Shown here piece by piece: positions 11,473 through 21,225 of a stretch of 64,000 bases of DNA. This DNA is from Hormiphora californensis. Taxonomy: Eukaryota > Ctenophora > Tentaculata > Cydippida > Pleurobrachiidae. Within the stretch, counting starts at the first letter, position 1; each line of letters starts with the position of its first letter. A program made the position numbers and the translations under genes. The notes below the pieces were generated by a model. It worked only from the letters and a program-made list of their open reading frames with translations, ran no database searches and was not told where the DNA came from. The stretch spans positions 7,161,298 through 7,225,297 of the forward strand of contig CM035353.1 in NCBI GenBank assembly GCA_020137815.1, read 5' to 3'.

Positions 11473-12067
11473 TCACATACTATAGTATGTCAGTGCCTCC
11501 TCGTCAGTGCTGTACTCCCTGTCTGATTCCGATGCGTACACATCAAACAGGGAGCACACCTCACTCTCATCATCCTCATCACTGTCATCTTCATCTTCGT
11601 CCTCATCACTATCTTCTCCGGCATCCAAATCTTCCTCTTGTTCGTCTAGAAGTGGAGCGGGAGGCGGGGAGGAGATGTCATCTGCATCGTCGCTCTAATG
11701 AATGAGTATGATAATGTGCATCGTCGTGGAAATAATACGAAGTTTGGAAAAATGTTGTGGAAAACTGGAAATGAATATTAATACCGATGAAAAAGGGGAA
11801 TCTAATATTCTCGCGGCTGACGTTGGGGAGATCATGGGAGCGGGAAGAGGGGAGCTGGAGGGAATGTCACCAACACTTGTCCCCGCAGTGTCTTCCTCAT
11901 CGCTCTAATGAATGAGTATGGTATTTGGAATTGTGAAAAAATGTTGTGTAATGTGATTTTAAAAATGGGAAATAATTAATAGTTAGTACCGAAGTAAATG
12001 GAGAGTCCAAGATCCTTTCAACGGATCTAGGGGAGATTAGAGGAGGGGAGGCACCACTGCTGGACAT
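11473..12067 (-). CDS. Three-exon gene for a 139-aa acidic protein carried by the Helitron
   Basis: Exons on the minus strand: 12067-11990 (26 codons), 11904-11785 (40 codons) and 11694-11473 (73 codons plus TGA). All introns are GT-AG and phase 0 (donors GTACTAAC and GTATTAAT, acceptors CATTAG). Exons 1 and 2 are diverged duplicates ending ISPRSVERILDSPFTS and ISPTSAARILDSPFSS. Exon 3 is very acidic (EDSDEDEDEDDSDEDDE) and then has FDVYASESDREYSTDEEAL. The acidic part makes plus-strand poly-serine frames over 11507-11698, which are artefacts. Family and role are unknown. An acidic chaperone-like or DNA-mimic role would be a guess. Intact frame, clean splice sites and duplicate exons argue for a real gene. 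It lies on the same strand as the Rep-helicase. Confidence 0.65.
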
Positions 12068-12237
12068 TTTTCACCGTTAAACTACAGAAATATAATGAGT
12101 AGTGTTGGAAATATAATGTTATAATACCATTAAATAGCGTCGTTTTAAAGTTTTTAATCCATCAGGAGTATTATAAAAAACGCGCAAAACGAACCGACTT
12201 TGGGAGATAGGGATCCCAAAAAAGTACACAGCGTTTA

Positions 12238-12391
12238 AAGTCGGATTTTTTGAAATTGTCACCCCAAAATGACCGCGTAAGTGAAATTTATCAATTTCGA
12301 CTCGCACACCACACGTTAACATGTGATGTGACGCGCAAAAAAATTCCGCACACGAAAAGGGGGGGGTTGACAGTTTCAAAAAATCCGACTT
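12238..12391. mobile_element. TA-flanked MITE 'AAGTCGG', copy 2 (154 bp)
   Basis: Ends AAGTCGGATTTTTTGAAA and its inverse, flanked by TA at 12236-12237 and 12392-12393. A further one-ended fragment (same left end) starts at about 12407 and decays within 60 bp. Confidence 0.85.
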
Positions 12392-12399
12392 TAAACAGT

Positions 12400-13555
12400 T
12401 GAAAAAAGTCGGATTTTTTGAAGTTAAAAAAATAACCGCGCATGTGAAATTTATCAATTTTGACGCGCAAATTTTACAAAAAAAAGTAACACGCAGATCT
12501 TTATGAAAATGCGCCGCAATTGTGCGCGCGTGGTGTAGTCAAAATTTTCAAATAAAACATTTTTTTCATCTCAAAAAACCAAAACTTGAAAAGTTGGCAT
12601 GCGCTGCAGACCCCAAGTGCGCACGTTTTCCAGGGCTTCTGTAGCATAGGCCAACTTGAAAAGCTTCGTTATATCACACCGCGTTTGGTTATGAAGTTGT
12701 TGGTTATGAAGTTGTCACCTCCTTTGCGCGTCACATAACATGGTTATGCGTGGTGCAGAGTGCATGTGAAAACTGGTAAACTTTACATGCACGGTCATCT
12801 GGGGGAGGGTGACTTTATGATTGGCATATTTAAGCCCTTGCCAGCACAGAGTCACATACCGACGATGGCAGACATGATAGTCATGGACGTATTTACTTTG
12901 CCTTGTGCTCGTCTGCAGTCGGTTAGCAAGTACTAAAGTCAGGGTGATTGGCGTGCCATCACCCACCGTTGTTCTTATGCTATACCAAAACTAAAATGGG
13001 CCTTGTTTCACGCGAAAGGATTTCAGACCGCCATAGCTCCACCCCCTGATAAAATAGATACTTGATAATTGTTTTGTAAGGAGATCATGTCTCTATCTCA
13101 TCAGGGAGTTGAGCTATGACCGTGGGAAAACCGAAGTGAGGCTCATTTTCCGCATATAGTCAAATTTTTTAATCAAGGGATAGTAGCAGTACATTTACAA
13201 AAGCTGTTTTGCGTGCACTAAACATCTTCGCTCATATCTCCTGATCTTGATATGATAAAGACTTGGTCTTGGTTGCGTCGAAAAGGTGTTAAAATTATAT
13301 TTCTAACGCTTCCGGGTTCAAGTCTTAAGATTGCTAGGAACTTTATCTCGACTATCACCCGCAAATACAAAGCGACCCCTTTGCGTGCGTGGCCCCCTGT
13401 CCCTTGATTAAAAATTCGACTTTACCTTTTTATATTCAACTGGTCCTTTCAATTAGTGGGCGGATTTGTTTCATGTGTGGTGAGTGTGTTAAAGAGTGGG
13501 GTGAGCACATACCATATATGTTGTTTGGGAGAAGCCCTTCCTGTCATAGTCAGGG
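12400..13555. other. Helitron spacer with decayed MITE pieces and a loose inverted repeat
   Basis: Bases around 12715-12815 ('gcgcgtcacataacatg' to 'catgcacggtcatc') resemble the interior of the AAGTCGG MITE without clear ends. 'catagctccaccccctgat' at about 13032 and 'atcagggagttgagctatg' at about 13100 form an inverted pair. An 83-aa minus frame here is incidental. Confidence 0.4.
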
Positions 13556-13558
13556 TTA

Positions 13559-13708
13559 AAGTCGGATTTTTTGAAACTGTCACCCCCTTTTCGTGCACGG
13601 AATGTTTTTGTGCGTCACATCACATGTTATCGTGTGGTGTGCGCGTCAAAATCGATAAATTTTACATGCGCGGTCATTTTGGGGTGACAACTTCAAAAAA
13701 TCAGACTT
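13559..13708. mobile_element. TA-flanked MITE 'AAGTCGG', copy 3 (150 bp)
   Basis: Same inverted ends, one mismatch at the right (TCAGACTT), TA at 13557-13558 and 13709-13710. Confidence 0.85.
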
Positions 13709-13859
13709 TAGTGAGTCTTTTATGAGTTGCTGTGGTGTATGAGTTTGTGTCATGTGTGTGTGCGTGTGTTGTGAGATGTCATTGGCTAATGCGCGCAAGT
13801 GAAATTTTAATTCTAACGTAGGTGTGTTCTCTTCCTTACAAATATGTTTCATGTTAGCA

Positions 13860-14924
13860 ATGTCTGATTCTGATGCCAGCCCCAAGAGCCCGTCCACCGG
13901 CGATAAGGGAAAGAAAAGAGCCGGCACCAAGCAGGACCCCGGCAGGAAGCGAAGGGCGTAAGTGTTACTTAGGGGATAGCGGGAAGAGAATAGGGGGAAG
14001 AGAATGGGTGAGGTAGAATCAAGTTAGGTAGAAAAATGGATAAATAGGGTGATTAAATACACAATTATCTGCCATGGGTATCAACTTGACTTGGTTTAAC
14101 AGTAAGATAGGATTGAGGGGGTGTGGATAAGGGTTAGCCCAAAATTAAAGTCATAATTCTGTCACCCAACGTGACATTTTAACAGTGTTAAAATGGTGCG
14201 TATGATTGTTAATGTGGGAATAAAGATTCAAAGATTCAAAGATTCAAATTAAAAAGTACTTAACAATAATATTATTGTCGTATAACTATAAAAAAGTGGG
14301 AGTAGGAGGGGTAGAGAGAGGGCTCAGGGGGGGTTGAGAGGAGAGGTATGGTGGGCGGTGGTAGTGTGTGTATTATGGGTTGATGATGGTGTGAATTAGG
14401 TGAGAGGAATATAGGGGATATAATTTTGGCAGCCGCCGGTGTGTCTGGAAAACTAAGATTTTAATTTTGCCGTAGGTGTTGCAGGTGACATGCTTTATAT
14501 GAGAGGAGGAGGGGGGGGGCTATGACGTACAAACAATGCGATGTATGTCGGAAGGGGCGGGGGTCACAGCAATAAAAATCAGACTTCAGGGAGGGCAGTG
14601 TTTTAAAACTAAGTAAACGTACAGTTCCCCTGTTCTTGGAAAGTACAGTTTCTCATCAAAATGTAACACATATACACTGTTTCAGGTACATAACGAATGT
14701 ATGCCCGAACTTCCTGCATGGGGTCTCATGCTTGGTGCCGGGGTGCGCCTTTGTCCATCCCCTTGGTAAGTGAATATGCGTAAACGTAGGTGTAATGAAA
14801 TGGGTTTTGGAAATGGCTGTTGCAATGTTGATGTAGGGTCATTGTGGGAGGTTAATGGAAAAACAAATGAATTAACAACCTACCCATTTCAGAGGAGTTC
14901 GTGATCAAAAGAAGAAGGAAATAG
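13860..14924 (+). CDS. Three-exon gene for a 69-aa CCCH zinc-finger protein carried by the Helitron
   Basis: Exons: 13860-13957 (ATG, phase 2 end, donor GTAAGT), 14686-14765 (acceptor TTTCAG, phase 1 end, donor GTAAGT) and 14893-14924 (acceptor TTTCAG, ends TAG). The three join in frame without a stop. The product starts MSDSDASPKS and is Lys/Arg-rich up to RKRRAYITN. It then has one zinc finger, C-x8-C-x4-C-x3-H (CPNFLHGVSCLVPGCAFVH), and ends IKRRRK, a likely nuclear signal. CCCH fingers of this spacing usually bind RNA. The gene runs opposite to the Rep-helicase. Exons this small escape simple frame searches. It could be a captured host gene remnant or a Helitron-encoded regulator. Confidence 0.65.
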
Positions 14925-15700
14925 ATTTATTATTGATTAATTATTGATGTATTATTATTTGTATTTTTTTTGTTCTCTTTTGTAAATTTTATGTGCTTTT
15001 ATTGTGAAGATAAAATTAGTTAGGCCCCTGGTACAGGTAGAAACGCAAATTCATGCTTCATTAATGTTAACTGACATTGGGGTCTAACTAATGGTCGGAA
15101 AGGGGCTGATAATTTACTGAGATCTGAAATCGTCTGTCTCTTAAGAGAATTCAGCCGATTTTTGGGATGTGTTGCTGAATATGAAATCTTGGGACGGATC
15201 TGGCGCGCGAAATGTTGTGATGAAAGCACACAAACGTTTCATTGACAGTAACAGAAAGAGGCGACGCGCACTCCCAAAGAGTAGATGTGAGATGGGTGGT
15301 TGGAACTAAAATGAAAGGAGTGGTAGGTGTCAATCAAGTCAACCTAATACATTTTACGGAGCGCCAGGGTAGATGCCACAATTAGCAGGTCAATATTAAA
15401 CATGCGTGTTTATGTCCCATCCGGTGCGAAGTAAATGACAACTTCATGTGGTGGATCTTGGCGCGAAAAACAGTCTAACTTGGCAATTATTGGACATAGG
15501 ACTCAGTGAGGTGCATAGTAGGTTACATAATCAGCGTTATATCCAGCGACACATCCCACAAATCATTTAAATACGCATGATGTCAGAGGGACGTTCGAAC
15601 ATGAATTAACTTATACCTATTACGAAGAATAGTATCCTGAACAAAGGCGGCTACCATCAATTCGCTGACGTTGGTGAAAGTAACGAATCTGAAAGTAGTT
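14925..15700. other. Helitron cargo, possible captured exon on the minus strand
   Basis: Minus-strand sequence at about 15310-15160 follows an acceptor-like CATTTTAG and reads PTTHLTSTLWECASPL, then VNETFVCFHHNIS with two N-glycosylation sites. This resembles an extracellular-domain exon, but no clean donor was found. The rest shows nothing. Confidence 0.3.
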
Positions 15701-16740
15701 GGAGGAAGGTAGACAGAAATACCGGACAAATTGGGAACGAAAGAGACAATACTTGGGGTGTATGTGTGTAGAATAGCTTATTACAAAGTAATAAGTTACC
15801 TGTGGAAAAGATGAAAAAGCGTAAAGTTGGAACTGTTTACAGCCAGACTCAGGTTGATAAACGGAAATCTGAAAAGTCACGGGAGTAGCAGATAGAGAAG
15901 CATTTTGAGCGGGGAAGTAAAGAGTGGTAAGCGATGAACAGTACGACACTTACACATGACAGGGCGGAGGTGCAGTACAGAAATAAGATAATTGAACAGT
16001 CAGGGTAAGTGCCGTGACCTGAAAAGGAAATATGAGTAGCAGCAACACGACACTTATGAAAGATTCATGGGACGTGAGACTATTTATGTGGGAGGGGAAA
16101 TGTATGAGTGTGTAATGTGCAATGCTTGAGAATTGGGATGTATTCGTAGAGAATAATGAGTTACCTGTCAGAATAGTAGAAAGGGAAAGAGTTGAAACTG
16201 TTTGTAGTTTGGGTCATGGTGATAAAATGACATCTGAAAATACATGGGAGTGGAAGGTAGAGAAATATATGGAAAGGGGTGGCAAAGAGTGGTGGAAAGT
16301 GTAATACTTACAAATGAATCGGTGAATTGCTTCAGTACGGGGTAGAATTGTTGAACAGTCAAGTGTTGTAATCTGAGAGGGAAATTGTGAGATTAAAATA
16401 GATGTAAGGTAACATATGCACTTTATAGTCCAACAAAAAAGATAAGATGAAATCAATACCGGTGAAATGTAGTAACTGGTAGAAGGTGACGTGACGCAGG
16501 TTGCTGTTGGCAGTGTACTGTTGGCAGTTGTTAATGAATCAGATGAAACGAATATGATCTGAAATCGGATGAAAGTGAACAACACGTTGAAACAGAGCGG
16601 TAGAGAGGAAGGAAATGAGACACGAAACTTACAAAAGAAATGGTGTGGTTCCGGAAGAAAAGATAAACTGGCTAAAGTAGTGACTTCAAGATGTTCTATC
16701 TGAGAGGGAAGGTACAAATGAGTAATGTAGGTGGGAAAAA
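15700..16740 (-). repeat. Three diverged tandem units (about 330-365 bp) each with an exon-like core
   Basis: Anchors repeat in order: 'gagttacctgt' at about 15795 and 16159; 'gaacagtca' at about 15996 and 16353; 'ctgagaggga' at about 16372 and 16699. On the minus strand each unit has a pyrimidine-rich TTTCAG acceptor, a 22-33 codon frame and a GTAA or GTAT donor. Unit A reads FPFINLSLAVNSSNFTLF and unit B CHFITMTQTTNSFNSFPF; both are Ser/Thr/Asn-rich. They look like tandemly amplified exons of an extracellular protein captured by the Helitron. Translation phase is not fully consistent in the third unit, so a functional gene is not claimed. Confidence 0.45.
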
Positions 16741-17036
16741 CTGGTGCTGTGAAATCTGAAATTTTGCAAATTTCCGTTCCATTACCATGTAAAGGTTGTA
16801 AAGAGAAGCAGCGGTAGCTGTAGATCGCGTTAAAAATTATCTGGTGCCAACAATATCTGGAAAGGGGAGGTTTAATTAACGTTATAACGCCTGCAGTGTA
16901 AACCTTAGAAAGAATGAGGGAGCGCTGGAATTAGTAAAACCAACCTGCAACAATTGTCTCAGTGCGTTGGTGTGATAAGGCAGACGGTCCACAAAGGCAG
17001 GGACCACATTAGTTGTCTCTCATGTAGATCGGCAAA
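16741..17036. other. Helitron sequence downstream of the Rep-helicase stop
   Basis: Bases 16838-17036 are the 3' untranslated part of the Rep-helicase gene, with a close copy at 10105-10320. Nothing else is seen. Confidence 0.6.
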
Positions 17037-17741
17037 TTAACTCTTATTTTTGGGGCGTGCAGTGAAATCATAAACTGTATTCACAGTACGGGCGGTTCCG
17101 TTGGAAACCTTCTGAAAGGGTCCGTTAACAATGTGCACGTGAATGCCACTGAATCTCTTAGCACGTGAAAATGCGACATATAACTGCCCATGGGAAAACA
17201 CGGGGGAGGGAAGGTAAATCCCGACAGTTTCAAACTCCTGGCCCTGAGCTTTGTTAATGGTTAGAGCATAGGCGATAGAGTGTTGGGTTTTGAAATCATT
17301 TTTTTGGCATAGCAATGACTAGACGTATTTTTTCACGCTGATTCCGAATCTGTCATCAGATTTGATCTACGATAACGTCATCCCTTTCCGCGGTCCTTTT
17401 AAAGGAACTTCTATTGCGCTGCGTTTTAGTGCTGGCACTATATCACGTGATCTCTCGCTAATTAGCTGCGCTCTCGATCTTACACGCGAGCGCACAACTC
17501 GGGATGTGTGAGAGCCCCGTTACGGTCAAGATTGATCGGGACATAGCCGACTATTATACCAGTAGTTTGAGCTATATATAAAATTTCCGTTTCAATTGCC
17601 TTTTCCGGACTGTAAAAATGATCCAAGAGAGTGAAATGGGCAATTAAGCCCACACAATTTCCTGAAACTGAACCTGGGATCAAGATCTAATAAACCGGAT
17701 GTCTTCCAGTTGGGCTATTACAAATCCGTTGGGTAAGTAGG

Positions 17742-18151
17742 ATGTACCCAATCTTAATCACTTTGAGCCGGGGCTATATGTCTCAAACACGTGACATACC
17801 ACGTGTTATGAGATCGGGATTTGTAGTTGCAATGTTTGCTCGAGAAGTTATTCACAGTTTGACAACCTCTATGACGTTTGGAACTTTTAACGATTTTATT
17901 GGGTGCGACAGGATTGACCCATTGCAGCCACATCTTGTAATAACCAAGCGGAACGCTCTTGCCCATTACCTTGCTGTTTTGACTGAGGATCAGCTCGCCT
18001 CAGGAAATAATCGAGTGCCAACTGCCAATGCTCTTACCCAGACTGCACATGTTGTTTTGGAGCTTTTTTCAAACAACGGTGCAACTACCGTGACAGAGAA
18101 ATCCATTAAAAAGTAAGGGGGAACATGGTGTCTGATCGAAACTAAAACAGA

Positions 18152-18232
<81 letters not shown>

Positions 18233-20027
18233 TGAGAGTGTGTGAGAGAGAGAGAGGGCGATGGAGAGAGTATTACTTTTGATCATATTTTAGGTCCTTG
18301 ACCAACTTGATTAACGAGACCAAGAGAGCAAACAAATGGAGATGTAATCAGAAGAAAAATCAGTACGAAATGGATTTGATGTCAGATCTATTTATGTCTA
18401 GCAGTCCGTTCTTTGCAAAGGTATATATTATACATGTTATCAGTTTGAATCAAACTTGAATTAATGCTGTAGTTGTTGTTAAACATCCTTTACTTTACTT
18501 GGTAATGTTATTCTGTTATTCAGACAGTGCCACGAACTAAATCACCCATTGTGACCCCTACATCTGCATCCAGTCCTTCCCAAAGCTTCAGTTCAACAGA
18601 TACTCCTAAGAGTATTAGATTCAGGCCCGCTCGTTCTTACGTTACAGATGTAAGTTGCCAACTAGTTACAGTATTGTTGAAACGCTTATAAGTTTGAAAC
18701 TCTTCAATACTATATAAGATGTATATGTTTAATACCCGTTTAATAGTCTAGCCTTATCTTACTATCTGAAAGAGATAATGAATCAAATCTCTAACATTGT
18801 TGTCTCATCTCAGGTGGAAGATAAGGTTGATGATAGGGACCATAATTCTGCCAAGGACCCGGAGTTCAGCTATACCGATACATCTTCTGAATCTGATCAG
18901 GGCAGTAGTGACAGTGACATTAGTGATTCTGAAAATAACTTACAGACCACTCCTAATAAACGATATTCAAAACGACGTTTACAAAGCACGCCTATAGTTA
19001 AACATGATTATAAATATTATGCTAGGGTAGCTGCTGTTGCCATGCGATTTGGCAACAGCCCCGAAAATGCCGCCCAATACTGTACAGAAATTCGTAGGAC
19101 GGACGCTCTAGCAAATGGGGACCCGTTCTACGAAGTGGTGACGTCAGACAAAATGAAAAATGCCATGGAGTTTGTCCGAACTGGAGCAGTGAAAGCGCTA
19201 GTGGGAAAGAAAGTATACGGTAAGTGGTTTTACTAATAGTAAGTGGTTTTACTAATAGAAGAAGAAGAACTATTCCCTATTACTTCCAACATTAACCCCT
19301 AACTCCCTGATTTATCGCACCTTTATTTGTTTCCATCAGCTATATACGCTGATTGTAAAGAGGATAAGCGAACTGCTGTTCTGAACAAGCAAGATAACCG
19401 AGGAAGGGTCGAACACACTGCAGAGACACACGTGACAGTAGTTATCTATGCTGGAGATGAGAAAGGTGATGTTCAGCGAGTCTATTGTGGCTGGGCAGTT
19501 CCAAAGCCAGCTGAGAGAGCACCTTTGAACATGAAGCGAAAGAAGAAGAAGGGTGAAAAGTCTACCAAAGCTGAGAAGAGATTGGAAAAAGCTAATAGCA
19601 TCACTGGTAAGTTAAAGCAGTTGTTTTTCCACTTCAAACAGTTTCACCTTAACTCCTTTTCACTCTATTATATACTTTTGTATCAGTTTTATGTGTTTCT
19701 AATCCGAATTTATCCATACAGGAAGCAGAATCGCTGCGGAGTTGGTAAACTACCTAGAAAGTTTGAGCCTGGACTTGTCTGACGTGCGGGTAGTCGGTTG
19801 TGATGGTACATCAGTCAATACAGGTTAGTTGAATAACATACTATTTTAATACTAAACATTAGTCAGGGCTGAATCTATCGATCTCAGTATTTGTTTAATC
19901 GTCCTTATTTCCTCGAGGTATTCATAAGGGGTTCATGACGGAGTTACAAACAATGGTAGGCCGAAAACAACTCCAGTGGTCTGTGTGTTTACTCCACCAA
20001 TTCGAACTCAACATGAGGTATTACAAA

Positions 20028-20112
<85 letters not shown>

Positions 20113-21225
20113 TCATTTTAACATGGATTTATTTAACCAGGGCAGTGTTTGAAACGCTTGATAAACCGGCAGATGGACCAGATTCATACCCCGGAACCGT
20201 TGGAAGGCGCATTGAGAACGATGCTGAGCTACAGCTCCATGGAATACCAGTCAGGGGGGATTTCGTCCCTATTCCAGTGGAGTTTGCCCTGATGCCGGAT
20301 GTTGTTCTCACAACCCTAAATCAGGACGCTCAGAAGCTGCTGAAAATGTGCCACTATGTGACGCAAGGTAAATTAGAATTATAGATTATTTGAGTAGCAA
20401 CAAGTTGAGAAAGTTCTAATTTTTTATTGTTTCGCTGACAAAATCTAACTACAATACTTGTGTTCACAGATCCGGCAGCATTCCCCCAAATTCTGGCAAG
20501 GCAAACTATCGGTAATGTCCACTCTGCCAGATGGATGAATCTTGGGACCAGACTCATCCGCCTGTATGTCACCATGACTCCCTCAGATCCAGATTACACT
20601 GCTGTTCGGGACCTTGTGACGTTTATTACCAGCTACTATGCTAAGGTTAGTCGGTCATTAATTGGGACGTATAAACCAATTATTCACGAAGCTCCAATCA
20701 GATAATACAATTTCATAATCTGGAGTCTCCATTTGGTAACAAAATATACTGCTTCAGCTGTTTTCGAGTGTGATGTATAACTGGAGAATAGAACAGGGAG
20801 CGGCCCACATTCTACGGGCAGTTCAGCTATCACGGGAGATGGAGAATGTTCGTCAGAGGAAAGCAGTTCAACATTCTCTCCAGAATAACCCATACTTTGG
20901 ACACCCAACTAATGTACTGTTAGGGATGCTAGGTAACAAACAAAGTGCCAATTGATTTACACATAAAATTGTTAATGATAAATACATCGATTTGTTTGTG
21001 TCACTGTCATTACTATAATTTTTCACAGGTAATGAAGATGTTGCAGTCAGGCGACAGGCAATATTGATAATAGAGGAAATCCGAGCGCTACCAGTAAACC
21101 GGAGTGACAGGAAATTCCATAAACCTAAACTGAATTTTAAGGCAGAATCACTTTTTGACCTTACTATCCTCAAGAAGGTATGTGACAACATTAACATTAA
21201 TATATGTTTAGTAAAAACTAATTAA
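17742..21225 (+). CDS. Eleven-exon transposase-like gene of an uncharacterised multicopy family
   Basis: Exons: 17742-18112, 18294-18420, 18524-18649, 18814-19219, 19340-19606, 19722-19823, 19918-20017, 20141-20367, 20470-20645, 20758-20932 and 21029-21177. All introns are GT-AG and phases match at every junction, giving about 742 codons. The last exon may read on to TAA at 21223-21225, which touches the inverted terminus. Key motifs: YADCKEDKR, a GCDGTSVNTG box, and WSVCLLHQFEL (CxxH), followed by HARW-like SARWMNLGTRLIRLYV and a Lys-Pro-rich end (KFHKPKLNF). An acidic D box followed by CxxH is typical of RNase H-fold transposases. I recall closely related uncharacterised proteins in Hydra and arthropods that continue further, so the 3' end here may be deleted. 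ATG 17778 is an alternative start. Introns 1 and 7 hold GA/TC tracts. Confidence 0.75.
18160..18262. repeat. (GA)n tract in transposase intron 1
   Basis: About 90 bp of GA dinucleotides within the intron 18113-18293. Confidence 0.9.
20030..20116. repeat. (TC)n tract in transposase intron 7
   Basis: About 85 bp of TC dinucleotides just upstream of the acceptor at 20140. It may act as an over-long pyrimidine tract. Confidence 0.9.

Noticed and set aside
11507-11698. Poly-serine frames on the plus strand
   Set aside because: Antisense of the acidic exon of the minus-strand 139-aa gene.
17480-17683. 67-aa minus frame in the 4.1-kb transposon
   Set aside because: Opposite strand to the well supported gene, no domain. 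Probably promoter or 5' region of the transposase.
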